Shown here piece by piece: positions 12,427-25,079 of a stretch of 64,000 bases of DNA. How positions within the stretch are numbered: the stretch's first letter is position 1; each line of letters starts with the position of its first letter. Under the pieces are notes generated by a model that saw only the letters and a program-made list of their open reading frames with translations, had not been told where the DNA came from and ran no database searches. This DNA is from Sphagnum compactum (lineage: Eukaryota; Bryophyta; Sphagnopsida; Sphagnales): positions 434,001 through 498,000 of the forward strand of contig OZ234497.1 in NCBI GenBank assembly GCA_965153455.1, written 5' to 3'. A program made the position numbers and the translations under genes.

Positions 12427-12648
12427 GTGAATCAACGGTCTGGAAAACCAGTGATGCTTTGGAACAGGCCGTGCCAGAACCTGTTTCTACCCAACGAAAC
12501 AATGGCTCACCGTACCATGCTCACCACGATTTTAGGTGGAAGGGACCCTCAAGGCAGGCCCATTCCAGAGTACATAAAGGCAATTCCCCCCTTCTCTCAT
12601 TCAGGAAAAAAAAAGGGGTGGAAAAGGGCAGGAGCAAAGATTAAATAG
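12427..12648 (+). other. Unassigned 73-codon open frame, possibly an exon fragment
   Basis: This frame is less AT-rich than its surroundings and has a protein-like composition, with segments such as SGKPVMLWNRPCQN and GGRDPQGRPIPEYIKAIPP. It follows a possible acceptor (GTTGCAG near 12406-12412) downstream of PGAP1-like exon 2. I do not recognise it as part of PGAP1 or any other family. An overlapping frame of similar length shares the stretch, so it may be a chance frame. Confidence 0.25.
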
Positions 12649-13047
12649 AAAGACTATAAGTAGCACAAGCAAGTGAACTGTTGTGTACTACAATTTAGGA
12701 TCACACTTTTAGGGTACAATTGCACACGCCATTCTTGTGCAAATTTTACCTTTTTTCTTCTGGATGGGTTCTTTTTGACAGAATCCATGTTATTGATGTC
12801 AATACTAAAGTAGAACAAGAGGAATTGGAAGAGCTGAGAGGGCAAGGATGATGTAAACCTGCCAAACTTTATTGCAAGAAAATTCCAATACAACAAGGGG
12901 TGTGTCACACTGTGACCTTGCCATTTACATTAAAAAGTATCTTAATGCAAAAGAAGAATTATGGAAACTCAAATATTTCATCATGTACAAATAAAAAATC
13001 TGCAAAAAATCCTCTAAAAGAAACCAAAATCCTTCAAAAACTCTAGA

Positions 13048-13411
13048 ACTAATTTCAAGTTCAACACAAGCCAAAATATCATCTTTCAAAAACCCTATAT
13101 AAAAATAGACCTATTATCTAGGGGTCAAATTCCCTTAAGTTAATATATGCTTTCCACTCTATCTTGCATAAGGCCATTTTCCAATAACTTTGGGGAAGGG
13201 GGCAGTTGTTTTAGTTTTTTCCCTTTGTTCGTTTTTTTTTAATGACTTTTAAGTTTTTGTGTATTTCAATCATCATTATTCTTCAAGGGCTTTGTAGATC
13301 ATTTTTTCGTTTGTGAGCACACGACAGGGTGACATGTTAATAGGGCCTAATTTCAAGTTCAACACAAGCCAAAATATCATCTTTCAAAAATCCTTATATA
13401 AAAATAGAGTA
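13048..13411. repeat. ~65-bp direct repeats bracketing ~235 bp
   Basis: The block CTAATTTCAAGTTCAACACA followed by AGCCAAAATATCATCTTTCA and TATAAAAATAGA occurs at about 13050-13113 and again at about 13348-13411, nearly identical. The interval between has no recognisable mobile element. Confidence 0.8.
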
Positions 13412-14170
13412 TTATTGTTTCCAAGGTGACATCAAGATCTTTGATGTCCTTTTTGGTTTTGCTTTTTTCATTTCTTCTTTTTTTGTAGGAGGCTTTACGC
13501 ACAGATGTTCAATATGGAGACGTGATTTCGAGATTAAGAGATGTCCATGTGGCTTTTGGTATCCTCTTTCGATGTTTTGTCTGTAGGCCTTCCTTTTTGT
13601 TTCGTTGCTTCCCCCCATCTAAGTTTTTGGAATCAACTTGTTTTAACTCCTTTTTTCTGTCACATGTTGGAAAGCTTTTATGCTATCGACGGTTTCCAAT
13701 CTTTTTCTATAAGACGCAACAAAAATAGGGTTATACTTGGTAATTATCTTTGGAAAGGGAATCAAGTTTCATTTGAGTTTTTTTGTTTTCTGCTTTTTAG
13801 CATTTGGAACTTGCAAGGACAAAACTCATGTGCAAAGTTTTTGACAAGAGTAGCCATGATCAACCAAAAGGGAATGGCATTAAGGAAACATGTGATGCAG
13901 AGAAGAAAGTGCAATGGAAGCTTGGTGAGACATAGGTTAGATTATAGTGTTTTGATTAGAGGTTTCTTCAACCTGACAACGCAGTTTATCCAATAATGTT
14001 CTTGGATGAACAAAATAAGAAACAAAAAATAATTCAAGGCCAAATTGTTAGAATTTGATAGCAAATCGATGAAAGAATAGGGATGAGAAAAAATAGAAAT
14101 TTACAATGAGCTCTCCACCCAATTTTAGGATCACACAAGTTGTTACAAATTTTATAATCCATTCAAGCTT
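13412..14170. other. No convincing gene
   Basis: Contains one open frame of 151 codons (13541-13996, +) rich in Phe, Leu and Ser, but with no conserved motif, no consistent exon context and AT-rich composition like the flanks. I do not call it a gene. Confidence 0.4.
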
Positions 14171-14271
14171 TGGCCTATTTGCAAAGGGTGAACAACCTAG
14201 ATGCAAATGTGACCTTGTTAAGTTTTGGCCTATTCGCAAGGCGTGAACATCCCAGATGCAAATGTGACCTT
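14171..14271. repeat. Two-copy ~52-bp tandem repeat
   Basis: Two adjacent copies of TTTGGCCTATT(T/C)GCAA followed by GGTGAAC or GCGTGAAC and AGATGCAAATGTGACCTTGT. The second ends directly at the left end of the MITE at 14280. Confidence 0.8.
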
Positions 14272-14279
14272 GTTCCTTA

Positions 14280-14604
14280 AGCCCACTTTACACTAGGAGT
14301 AAAGGCCAATGTTCAACCCAAATCCAGCATTCCTATTGGTGTAAAAGTTGAAATCAGCCCCAAAGGCTTTACATTATAAGTCAAGGTTAAAATAGAAAAA
14401 AACTTTTCAATCTACCCCAAGTCCTAATAAATGTTGAACTTTATGGCCTTGAAATGGCCCCAGGCTGATAAAAGGATACCATCAAATTTGGGAGGCCTAT
14501 TTGCAACCCTTGGGGCCAATGTTCTAGCATTTATTAGTAACTTGGGGCCAATTTCCAACCCAAAAGTGTTCAAATTTGGCCCTAATCTTAGTGTAAAACA
14601 GACC
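14280..14604. mobile_element. MITE with TTA flanks (PIF/Harbinger-like)
   Basis: The left end AGCCCACTTTACACTAGGAG and the right end (reverse complement GGTCTGTTTTACACTAAGAT) form imperfect terminal inverted repeats. TTA lies on both outer sides (14277-14279 and 14605-14607). The 325-bp length, absence of coding and a 3-bp TTA target are typical of Tourist/PIF-Harbinger MITEs. A second copy in the same orientation at 59709-60044 supports mobility. Superfamily assignment is inference from the target site. Confidence 0.7.
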
Positions 14605-14704
14605 TTATTATTATACAAATGTATGCACAAGGTCATCAATCCTTGGAGGTGTTATCGCTTTCTAATTGAGGTGAACACCACATGTAGTGAATTACTTAAC
14701 TAAT

Positions 14705-17700
14705 CTTAATTTAAACATTTCATAATTTCAAAAAATTAAGCGCATAAAATCTAAACATCTAAAGTTTAAAATAACTTGGTAAAAGTAACCTATTAAGATA
14801 TAGACATTCAACACACAAAACGACACCTAAAGTTTCAAGAACAAAATTCAAACAAGAAGAATTGAATGACAATTAAAAACTCAACAATTAAAACCAAACA
14901 AGAAACTAATATTTTTCAAGGCTCAATGGCATGTGAAGAATGAACAATAAAACAATCAAACAAGGAATAAAAGAATTCCAAGGTTGAAGGACAAGTCCAA
15001 GAATTTTGTAAACAAATTTTAAATTGATTCATAAAATTATAGTTCACTTTCAAGTATTTTAAAAAAATCATATGAACATTTATAAATTACGTTTAACATG
15101 ACGTTCTTTAATAAGTTTTGAAATCAATTTTTTATTTGCTTTATTTGAACAAATTTGAAAAAGAAAAAGGTTGTCAAAGTTTGGATTTTCAAATGATTTT
15201 TCATCAAACATGATAAAAAAAAATATTGATCTTTCATCAACAAGTGGTTTGTTTGGTTTGAGAGCAAAAATGTTGGCATGGTTAAGGTTTTTTTTTTTCA
15301 AATGATGTGGAAAAATATATAAGGTGCAACTTATTGGGAAAAAAAATAATTCATAATTTACATAAATATAAATGCATTTCTTGGTTTTTTCCCAATTTTG
15401 TGAGGTAGCTGGGTTGATGACCATATGCAAGTGGGCTTAGCCAAATTTGGCTAATAGGTCCAATTCATTAAAAAGAGAAGTAGAAATTTTTGGGGATTCC
15501 TCATATGTTGTGATGACAAGATAAACCGTAATGTCCAAATGTGTTTTTTGTGATGAATTTTCATCACTTGGCAACAAAAAATTAAGGATGGGGAAGGGCC
15601 TTTACAAAACTTTGGGAAAATTTTGCAAAAACACTAGTGTTTAGAATTGGGTTATGAAAATATATTTAAAATAAATTCACTTAAAATATTTTATTATGCC
15701 ATAACATACCCAAAAAAAACTCCTTTATTTTTTTGTTCCATAAGAAAATACAAAGAATAACTTCCCTTATATATGTATATATCACTTTTTAAAAAATACA
15801 TTAACACTACAACATGTGGTTGTGATTCAAAGTAATAAATGTTTTTTGGAATTTCATGAAAAAATTTCAGAAATTTCTTCCACAAGTATTTTCACAAAAC
15901 ATCAACAAATTAACATGCCCAAAGTTTCTCATCACTTCCTACAAATAGTTACAACTACACATTGATTCCTAGTTTGATTCAATTGCATTCAACAATTAAA
16001 TAAAAAATTTCACAAGTTAGTTTTAGTAGTAAGTACATAAGCATGGTGTTCCATGGTCTTAAATGAATCCTTTGCTTTAAAAAAAGGTTAAAACATTAAC
16101 ACATAGACTAAATGTGAAGAAAGATGAGCACAACCGTATCCAAATTTCTCAACAAATGTGTAAAATTCATAGAGGGACCATAATAAGATTTCATTTAATG
16201 TACATTCTAAAATGGTGGCGTGTGTATTATTGTGGAATCTAGATAAAGGAGCCCATTATCTATGCCATTTTTTACATCCTATGTTAATGAAACATCAAAG
16301 GTTATTAGATCATCTTGTGCATTGCACTTGCAAGGAGATGGTTAAAAATGATTTTATGTATTTGTTAGGCCCTACTCCTAAAGGGAGAGGGACTATTGCT
16401 TCTAACAAGCTAACATTGGTAAAAATTGTTGTTTTTTAAATCAGATTTGTGTTCATGTGTTCTCATTTTTTGGGTTCACATTTCTTCTTGAGCCCAACAA
16501 TCCGAATTTCAAACTTGAAACTTTTTTTTTTTTTGTATGGTGGGGATTTACCATCAATTTTATTGCAACAAGCTCATTCTTGGAAGTAGAATGCATTCGT
16601 ACTTGTTGCCTTGAGTGAACATTTAACATCAACATTTTATTCAAGTCCTATTGCCAACATTGTTGAATGAATAATTGTTCAAACTTGCAAGGAGAAGGGG
16701 AGTGTGTAAACTAATAGCTCCAAAGTTGTATGGAACAACAATCTTAAAGCATTTAAGCTTGCAATCCAATTGAATGAGTTTTGCCAATGCAAGTTTGCAC
16801 TTTAGCAAATCTTAACCCAACTATAAAACTTGAAGAATACAAAAGAAAATCTGATAATTCAATTCCAAGATTTCCTTGAAAAAGGGGTTTTTGCCTACAA
16901 AGGGAATTCATTGTGTTACCCATTTTATTACACATGTATAAGTTTCTAGCCAAATACTTGAACATTCACTACCTCCAAAATAAGTAACATTTACCAATTT
17001 TCTCATCCCATTTATTTCCAAGTGGAAGAGTGAGGCTCTTTTCATCAAAATTTTAAACTTTACTCATGAAAAGCTAACCCAAAAGTGTAATAACTTGTAC
17101 AAAATTACCCCCTTTCAGGGATAGGTGTTGTAGGTTTCAATTCATTAATGGTTAGTCATTGGTATAGTTGCTAGTGAAATAGGTTCATATGGCTACCCCA
17201 ATCATCCCCATTCCTATCATTATCAAGGGTGAGACTATGTTGGTAATAGTGAAATTGATGAATGGACAAGTTGAGGACAAAATATCAAGGTCAATCTTCT
17301 CCTCTCCACCGTTTTTTGAATCTTTTCAATTTTCTTATCATCATTTATGAATAGGGCGGATTGCTCATTTTAGTGACAAAAAAATGTCAACCTTAGAATA
17401 TCTAGCAACTTAAGATGCAAATGAATTTGGATTGACAACACATTGAACTCAAAAACCTCAAAAACCAATTAGCTATTCAAACCATTGAGGGTAACAAGGT
17501 TTAAAGGTTAAAAACTCACTTAAAGATCCAAGGTAATGAAAAAAAGTTGCCAAATTGAATTAAGGAATTGAACTTGTTACTCTAGACTATTGATAAAGCA
17601 AGTGGAGGAGCTATTTGTTCCAATCCTTGAACTAGTTGCAAATTCTGAACAGGAACAAGAGGAGCACAATGAAATGAAGGCCTTTAGTTGAAGACTTGTT

Positions 17701-20280
17701 GTGGTTGTTGAACTATTTGAGGTGAAATCAAGGCAAGTTCAATTAAATGGTAGATGTTTTTTTGTTGGTGGTCAATAGTGGTTGTGTTGGAGGTGCATTG
17801 AACTTGTTGAATTTTCATGGAGTGCTTCAAGGCTTATCATGTTGAATTGTTTGGCAATGTGTTGGCCTAGAATTTGTTTGTTACATTTCAAGTTTTTGAT
17901 CTATAATGAATCCTTCAAATGACAATATGTCATTACATTGATCTAGGCATTGCAAACATATCTTGATTTAAAGAACAACTTTTTTTTTGAATTTTGTTCT
18001 AAGAATGTTTTCCCTTTTTAACAACTAGTCATTAGTTATTATGAACCTTTCTTTTGATAACAATAGGACCTCACTAAGTGCATGAATAATTATGCTTTGG
18101 GTGGATGGCATTGCCTATAATTTCACCTAGAAACATATATTTGGATATATTACAAAATTGATTTTCATTTTTCAATGGCACAAAAATTTCAAGTAAAACA
18201 TGCAAGTATCAAGTGAATGTTATTGAAGAATCTAACACAAACAATCCAATTTAAGAATGATTTTTTTCATGATTAGATATAGATGTCTATCAGATTTTTC
18301 TAAAATAGTATTATAATTAGGTTTGCAAAATTCATTCCTCACTTAGTCGATCCCTTTATCTTCAATAGAATCAACAAATTTTAAGTTCTCACGACCACCA
18401 TGTGAGGTCTAGAGAATGATGGTGTTTTCCTTGGCACAATGCTTGTGATAACGCTTATAAACAATAACACAATTCAAAACACATCATTGTAGCCTACATT
18501 AAATACACATTTTTTGGTCAAAATAAATATAGTTTATTGTATTGCCAAGGATTATGAACTTGATATTGAAGCAAGGCATTTTAAAGGTGTGTCATTGATG
18601 TTTTTGGGGGAGTTAAGCAAATTTCTAAGAATTTTGATATTTAAATATAATTGCCCTAAAATCACCTAAGTAGAGGAAGCAAATTCACCTTGTTTGTAAC
18701 AATTGCTCCCCAATCACTAGGTGGGAGGTTGCTTTGATTGCAACAATATGAGTGACATTTTTGACATGACAACCCAATGAAAGGTGTATTGATGTGGACC
18801 ACATCTCCACCAAATTTTTACATTATATAAGTCACTTTATTAATCATAAAGCAAAACATTTTTTATTTCTATGTGAAGGGTATGGTGTATGGTGTCCAAT
18901 AGAAATAAATGTATTGAAAACTTACTTTAGTTAAAGTGCATGATTCGAAAATTGAATATATTACATTAAAGGCCATGACTTTTGCTATGAAGCTCCGTGC
19001 ATGTCTGTAAAAAAATTTCAAAATTTGTCCCTGAATATTTAGTCACTTCCATTAACAAAATGTCCTTTGAAAATTAATAAAAGTAAAACATCCATTTGTG
19101 GAAAAACCTAATCTGATTAGCAAAGAACTTTCCACTATTGTAAGGTTTGTAAAATTTGAAAAGTTCTTTACATAAAATAATGAACATTTCTTTTTAGATC
19201 ATCCTTGGTTTATAATGAAGTTGCCAATTTGGTTTTAGAAATTGATTTCAGGATAACTTATTTGCACAAGATATGGTGGGTGGTAAAAGCCATTGCATAG
19301 TATAAATCCTAAAGTGATTGGCTAGATTATTTGATTGGTCCCCATGGCACAATCTCTTGTTATTATTGATTGATCAAGTTATCTCAATGGTCCACTTGCT
19401 TTGTTATTAGCACTTTTTAAGGTCCCACTTTCAAGTTTATGTATGGGGCTTGAAATATGTAAATAAGTAAGGGAGGTGAGAAAAGTTGATGTAGATCTCA
19501 ATATTCAGTATGTGTGGGGATGCTTTAAAAATTCATAGAAAATCATATAGCGTATTACAATAAGAATACTTATAAAATAAAATAGTTACAATGAATGGGC
19601 ATTAAATTAAAACTTCAAATACTCAACATGTGATTGTATAAGTACATGAGTGAAACTTGTACATAAGATTCAACCAAAAAATTACAAAAACCAAAGTCAA
19701 AACAAACATTCAGATAAGTGATTGAAACCATTATACATGAAATTGAACTTGCGAGTGAAAACATTATTTCTATGCGTAACAAAAACGTCAACACAAGAAC
19801 AAAAGGTGAAAATCAATTAAATTTTGAGTTTTTATGTGTGAGTGAAAGTTGAACACATACAAACAACAATAAAAATCAATAAAAACGTTAATTACTATGT
19901 GTGATTAAAATTTTAATACATGCAACTAAATATTGAAAAAAAATAAAATCAATTGTTCATAATGTATTTAATTTCTTGTAGTTCAAAGACTTCTTAATTA
20001 AATTAACTTCAATTGCTGTATATTGTCTTTAAGGAACATGTAAAAAGTAAAAAATTTAAGTTTGTTTTATCATAATCAAAGTCGATTTTGCATCAACTTC
20101 AACCAAAAGGTTGATACAACACTAGTGTTTCAACAAACATGAAAACAACTTATCATGTATATTGGAACAACCTCCTGAAAAATGAAACTTAGTAACATAG
20201 GATGTTTGCTGTATCGATCCAGCGATGTTGCTGCTGCCTTACTCATGAAAAGAAGTAGTAAGCAATAGGATCTGCAGAAG
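14705..20280. other. No gene seen
   Basis: About 5.6 kb of AT-rich sequence with only short open frames. No transposase, reverse transcriptase or conserved exon could be recognised. Poly-T/poly-A runs are frequent, for example near 16510-16525. It is probably heavily mutated old repeat DNA (inference). Confidence 0.4.
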
Positions 20281-20291
20281 GTAAATTAGAG

Positions 20292-22754
20292 GTGAGCAAA
20301 GAGTGGTTGCAGTTTGGAAAGTATGGCAAGTGCAGGGTGCTATGCAACTTCTTCATGCATGGAGCGTGTTTCAAACGAGAAGATTACATGTTCTCTCATA
20401 GCTGGAGTGACCAGGCTAGCCAGGTAAGTAAAGAGCATCGTCTCTCCTCTAACAAGCTTCCTGCATCAAAGTGTTTCCTTTCTGGAAAAAGATTATGCTC
20501 ACAGCTTTCAGTTTGCGCATGACTTTGTTTTTCCCCTCAATTACAACATTGTTTTTTCAGTGGTCCTGTCATGTGTGTGTACTGATTGTTGTATGATCAT
20601 GTGCAGGTATGCACATTTTCTCAGCGTGGCCTTTGTTCTTATGGCAGTCGTTGCAGGTATGAGCATGTAAAACTGTCCCGTCCAGTGTCAAATAATCCTC
20701 TCCCTCCCCTACCAAGACCTTCAGTGGTAGCTCTTAACTCATCTCCAGACACAAGTAGGGCAGAAGAGAGCTCAAGCAATACCCATACACAAAGTGCCTG
20801 GCAACTCACAGAAGGCAAGGCTAATCTGGGTCCCCGATTTCTGGAAGAAGATGATGAAAAGGATGTTGAAGAGATTGAAATGCCAACGTCCAACGACCCC
20901 AGTGAGATCCCAATCTACGCCTTTGCAGCTGCTGGCATATGCCCTCGGGGTGATAACTGCCCGCAGATTTATAGTGACTTTCACCCAACTTGTGGGAAGC
21001 ATTGTTTGCATCCCTTTCGTCCATGAGAATGTGATAACCACAGGCAGCAGTGTGAACGTAACCAGAAGAAGCTTGAGGCACTTGGCAACAGCCAAGAAAT
21101 TGAATGCAGTGTCTGTCTGGAGCGGGTGCTTTCAAAGCCAACAGTTGCTGAGCGGAAATTTGGATTAATGTCAGGCTGTGATCATCCATTTTGTGTTGGC
21201 TGTATACGGGGTTGGCGGAGTGGTTCTCATGCACCAGGAATGGACATTGATACTGTTGTGCGGGCCTGCCCAGTTTGTCGAGTAGCTTCACATTTTATAG
21301 TCCCAAGTGTTGTTCGGTACTCAAGTTCTGAAGAAAAGGAGGATATAATCAACGGCTATAAGAACAAGCTCAGGTGTGTGCATGAGAACCTAAAGCTGTT
21401 TGTTCTATTTGATGTCCCTATCACGACTTGAGGTTTTATTACCCATCTGACATACTACTTGACAGATGGTGACCTGATACATAACTGTCCTTTAAGGTCA
21501 TACTCACCCTATGATGGACCTGTCTAATGACCAGCCAGCTGGTTGGATTTTGACTTGGAAGATTGGCGCAGCCTCTCTGGTAGGCTTGTCATGTGGCTGC
21601 ACCCAGCTGTGACCATCAGCCTTTTATCTGGTTGGGTGCCTGATTTGTCAACATTTGTGTATATAGATTGTGCTCTGATTTGTCATAGGTGGGTGATGTG
21701 TGGCACATTAAATGACTGGTGTACGACCTCCTTTTCCATCCCTTGAACAATTCAAGCAAACAAGGAGATCAAGTGGACATGGAGGCATAAGGGGTGACCC
21801 CAAAGTCCTGATTGGTCTCTAGGTGTTTGCATTCATATGTGAGAACATATAGAATGCTTTACCTTAGCTCCTGATGCACACACATGTAAAAATACATGCA
21901 CAATGTTTTTGTAATTGAATGTTAGCGGTGTATTTGTGTGTGCGGTGATATGGATTGCAAGTATTTTGACTATGGAAATGGAACCTGTCCCTTTGAAACT
22001 AGCTGTTTCTATAAGGTAAGGAAACCAGCTTTTTTTGTTCTCTGTCCTCTGTGCAACTCAATTTGTTATGTCAGAGTGTAGCTGACCCCCATGTGACCAT
22101 GTTGTCTTAACACATTTGACAACTCCAGTTGGCATCGGATGGTCCTGCTCAGGATTTTGCATATTTAGCTGGTTTCATATGTTGAATTTCCTTCATGTGC
22201 AGCATATGTTTAGAGATGGAAGTAGGGAGGAGGGGAAGTTACGTCACCTTGGTGCTGCTGATGGGGACACTGTCATTGCCACAAGTTCGGTAAGCTTTTC
22301 AGGCTCCCCTTGCTGAAAGGTTTTCTCCTTTGTTTTTGTCCAATCCTTAGGAGCTTTGTGGTTTTCATGAAATTCTGAACATCTTTGGTCAGGATGTAAG
22401 ATGACCAAAGATGTTCAAGATGCATACATCATTTTAAGCTCAAGACTACCCTGCTGTGATTTTTTGTGGCTTCCTGACTGCAATTGTCCATGTCCTTTGA
22501 TGCCAGACCTTAAATGTGTTGCTGGCAGGTCAAGGGAGAAATTATTCTGGCAGATAAAGGGTTTGAGTGTTGCAACTTCTGAAAGCTTCTGCCCTCTCTA
22601 ATGCTGGAGAAGGATTTCATTCTATTCTGCATTTTGAAGGTTATGTGCCACTTGTTGTAATGGTTTGCAGTTTTTGAATCCAATGTTGTTTTGATTTTCT
22701 CTTCATATGGACAGGTTATCGGACTTCTTGGACAGATTGGATAATGCCAGGTGA
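20292..22754 (+). pseudogene. Makorin-type CCCH/RING E3 ubiquitin ligase, disabled copy
   Basis: Makorins combine CCCH zinc fingers with a C3HC4 RING and act as E3 ubiquitin ligases. Exons are 20292-20423, 20607-21373, 21946-22015, 22203-22289 and 22715-22754. Seen in order: CCCH finger 1 with Tyr (residue 32) in place of its third Cys; finger 2 intact (C46, C54, C60, H64, in YGSRCRYEH); the makorin Cys-His region with Tyr, Tyr and His at expected Cys, His and Cys positions; TGA at 21024-21026 right after [11 protein letters not shown]; then, in the same frame, a complete RING (ECSVC ... GCDHPFCVGC ... CPVC); the last CCCH exon DCKYFDYGNGTCPFETSCFY; and the C-terminal LSDFLDRLDNAR with stop. 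The start reads GTG instead of ATG, exon 3 has GG instead of AG at its acceptor, and exons 4 and 5 are out of phase. Retained introns show it was not retrocopied. Confidence 0.85.
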
Positions 22755-24310
22755 ACTGGATGGATGAGAATGGAAGTGGTAACCAACATGGAGACCCAGC
22801 TTGCCAAAAATACTAATATGACAGGAAGGACCAAGTATCTAAGGGCTTTTGACACAATAACTGCACACAACATGTGCATTCATAATCTGTAAGCTTTTTA
22901 CTTTGCCCCAGCAATTCTACCTGCACTCAAACAGGTTGCCTGACTGATCTATGGGGTAGTAAAGATTCATACCCTGTTCCAGATATTATGATCTGGGCAG
23001 AGATGGTAGTTGTGTTATCAAATAAATTCCAGGGTTGTCTGACTGATCAATGGGGTAGTCAGATTATTATATATACTTCTCTACACCCACTATTGGGAGC
23101 CGATGAATTGAGTAGGGTGTCATGGCAGGTAGTCATTGCTATTCATAGTGAAGTTGATTGTCTGATACTTTGCAAGTGACACTTGTAATGTTACGACCAG
23201 ACTGATTTTCATCATCTGATATCATCCTGGTGATATTTGCTTTTTTTAGATATGATCTGAGGATGTGAATTTGTGAACAAGGAGGGGAGAACATTAAAGG
23301 CCTCTGAAGTACTTTGTTTGCAACAACCAAAGAATTTGAATAGACAGTGAGAAGTGCAGTTGACATTGACACTTAAGGTGTGTTGTATTCAATGTATTCA
23401 TTGAACTTTTGTTGTCCAATCCACCTGAAATGTCAGGTGTTAGTATACTGTCTGAGCTATTAAAGTAAAAAAACTCTTCAAATTTGTGTCAGCTTCTCTG
23501 CAATGAAAATGCCAGTGTGCATTGCACCCTCAAAAGTTAGTTTCTTGGATGGGGCACATTCTTTTCTCTCTTCAGAAGTATGGAATGCTAGTAGTCTGAG
23601 ATGTTTTATGACCTCGTCATTTGATTCATTGCTAGGACATTGGACTCAGAAGTTTGGTTCTACTGAATTTAGAAGCACACTTGTTGTGTCAGCATGGACA
23701 TCTAGAATTATTTTACAGGATCTTCAACCTTGCAGGCCTTAGCAAGATTGGGTAATTCTTAGGGTGTTGAAACAAAGTTGGATGACTTATACACCCAGTA
23801 CCTAGTGACCCCAACTCCATTAGAACAAGGTGGGCTATAATGTTCAAACATCCAAAATGACAATTGTATTATGGTGAGCACAATGGACAATGTCCATGCA
23901 TTTGTTGCTATTATTATTGATTGGCAATGGTGCACAAGGTTGTTCAAAAAAGAAGTTGAAAATTGTACATGGCATCTATCCATTCAATATTTGATAAACT
24001 CAAAGGGCAAGATTTAAGAAAGAATAAAGAGATGTGTGCACATATTGTAGAGCTTGACAAGCAATAATTTAGTAGTACTCGTGATTCTAAAATAGGAGAA
24101 AAGAAAAAGCTTTCACATTATCTCCAGGAGGGTGCAAAATGCCATGAATGCCAACGACTGACTAGAAGGTCTACTTCCATGCTTTCTTTGGACCTCTGAT
24201 CTTGAAGCTAAGCAAGGAGAGTTTGTTGGGGCTAGTCACATTTGGATTAGTTTCTTAGTACACATGGTTTGGGATGGCATGTGCTGAAAAGTCTTTCAAT
24301 CCTTTCCTTT
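22755..24310. other. No gene; small duplicated motifs
   Basis: Downstream of the makorin relic. A short block around GCCTGACTGATCTATGGGGT (near 22937) is echoed as GTCTGACTGATCAATGGGGT (near 23035), suggesting a ~100-bp tandem duplication. Otherwise no gene or mobile element is recognisable. Confidence 0.45.
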
Positions 24311-24312
24311 GT

Positions 24313-25076
24313 GAGAAATAGGAGAATGATTTTGAGAATGAGGTTGGAGTCATGGCTGGCTTGAACCACCCACATGTTGTACAATTGATATGTTGATGTC
24401 AACATTCTACCAAGTGGTCAATTGTGATGGAACTCATGCCCACAAATCTTTGAAAAGCACATTGCGGCACGAAAGGTTTCACGTGAGTATCCATTCATGC
24501 CTCAAGCAGCTATTGACATCATGTCACAAATTGCTTTAGGTATGGACTACTTGCAGGACAAGGTGTTGTAACCGTGATCTCAAACCTAATAACATCTTGG
24601 TTAGTCCAAACCCAAACCCTGAACTATGTGATGAAGGGTATGTGGAGGTGAAGTTGGCTGATTTTGGTCTGGCAAAGACAAAGGTCAATACCTCTGCATC
24701 TATGTTGCATGCTCAGATTTGTGAAGCACCATCATGGAGGACACTAGAGGCCTTTGAGGACTACGAAGGGCACTAGAGGCATTTTTCTGCAAAAAAGGCT
24801 GATGTTTATGGCTTTACAATCATATATTCGCAAATTCTCTCTGGTAACTTAGCTTGTATCCTTTTGGTAACCCCCGCAGTGAGATTGCTTGAAAGAATTA
24901 GTTACCCACACCATGACAGGCCATATTTGCCTTCAAACAATAATTTCCCTGCACAATTACTTTCCCTGATCAAGCAGTGTTGGGCTCTTGATCCACATAA
25001 GCACCCAAATTACTCAACTATTTACAAGAGACTGCAAGAAATTAGACTTGTGTCTTTTGGTGTCAACAGAATGTGA
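24313..25076 (+). pseudogene. Tyrosine-kinase-like protein kinase relic without introns
   Basis: Kinase motifs are readable in order across three frame segments: GLNHPHVVQLIC and SIVMELMPTN (hinge); then AAIDIMSQIALGMDYLQ; RDLKPNNILV (catalytic loop, its His lost); VKLADFGLAK (DFG); SWRTLEAFED at the APE position; KKADVYGF; and LLSLIKQCWALDPHKHPN with the terminal YKRLQEIRL. Disablements are TGA at 24394, a frameshift near 24451 and another near 24569, and TAG at 24774 inside a small internal duplication. The N-lobe glycine loop and Lys are not recognisable upstream. The APSW and CWALDP patterns resemble plant TKL (Raf-like) kinases. Absence of introns could mean retroposition or an intronless parent. 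Confidence 0.8.
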
Positions 25077-25079
25077 ATG

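Noticed and set aside
13541-13996. 151-codon open frame on the plus strand
   Set aside because: Low-complexity Phe/Leu/Ser composition typical of AT-rich chance frames, no motif and no exon context.
20821-21291. 156-codon minus-strand frame over the makorin relic
   Set aside because: Antisense shadow of the makorin exon; the plus strand shows clear zinc-finger and RING motifs.
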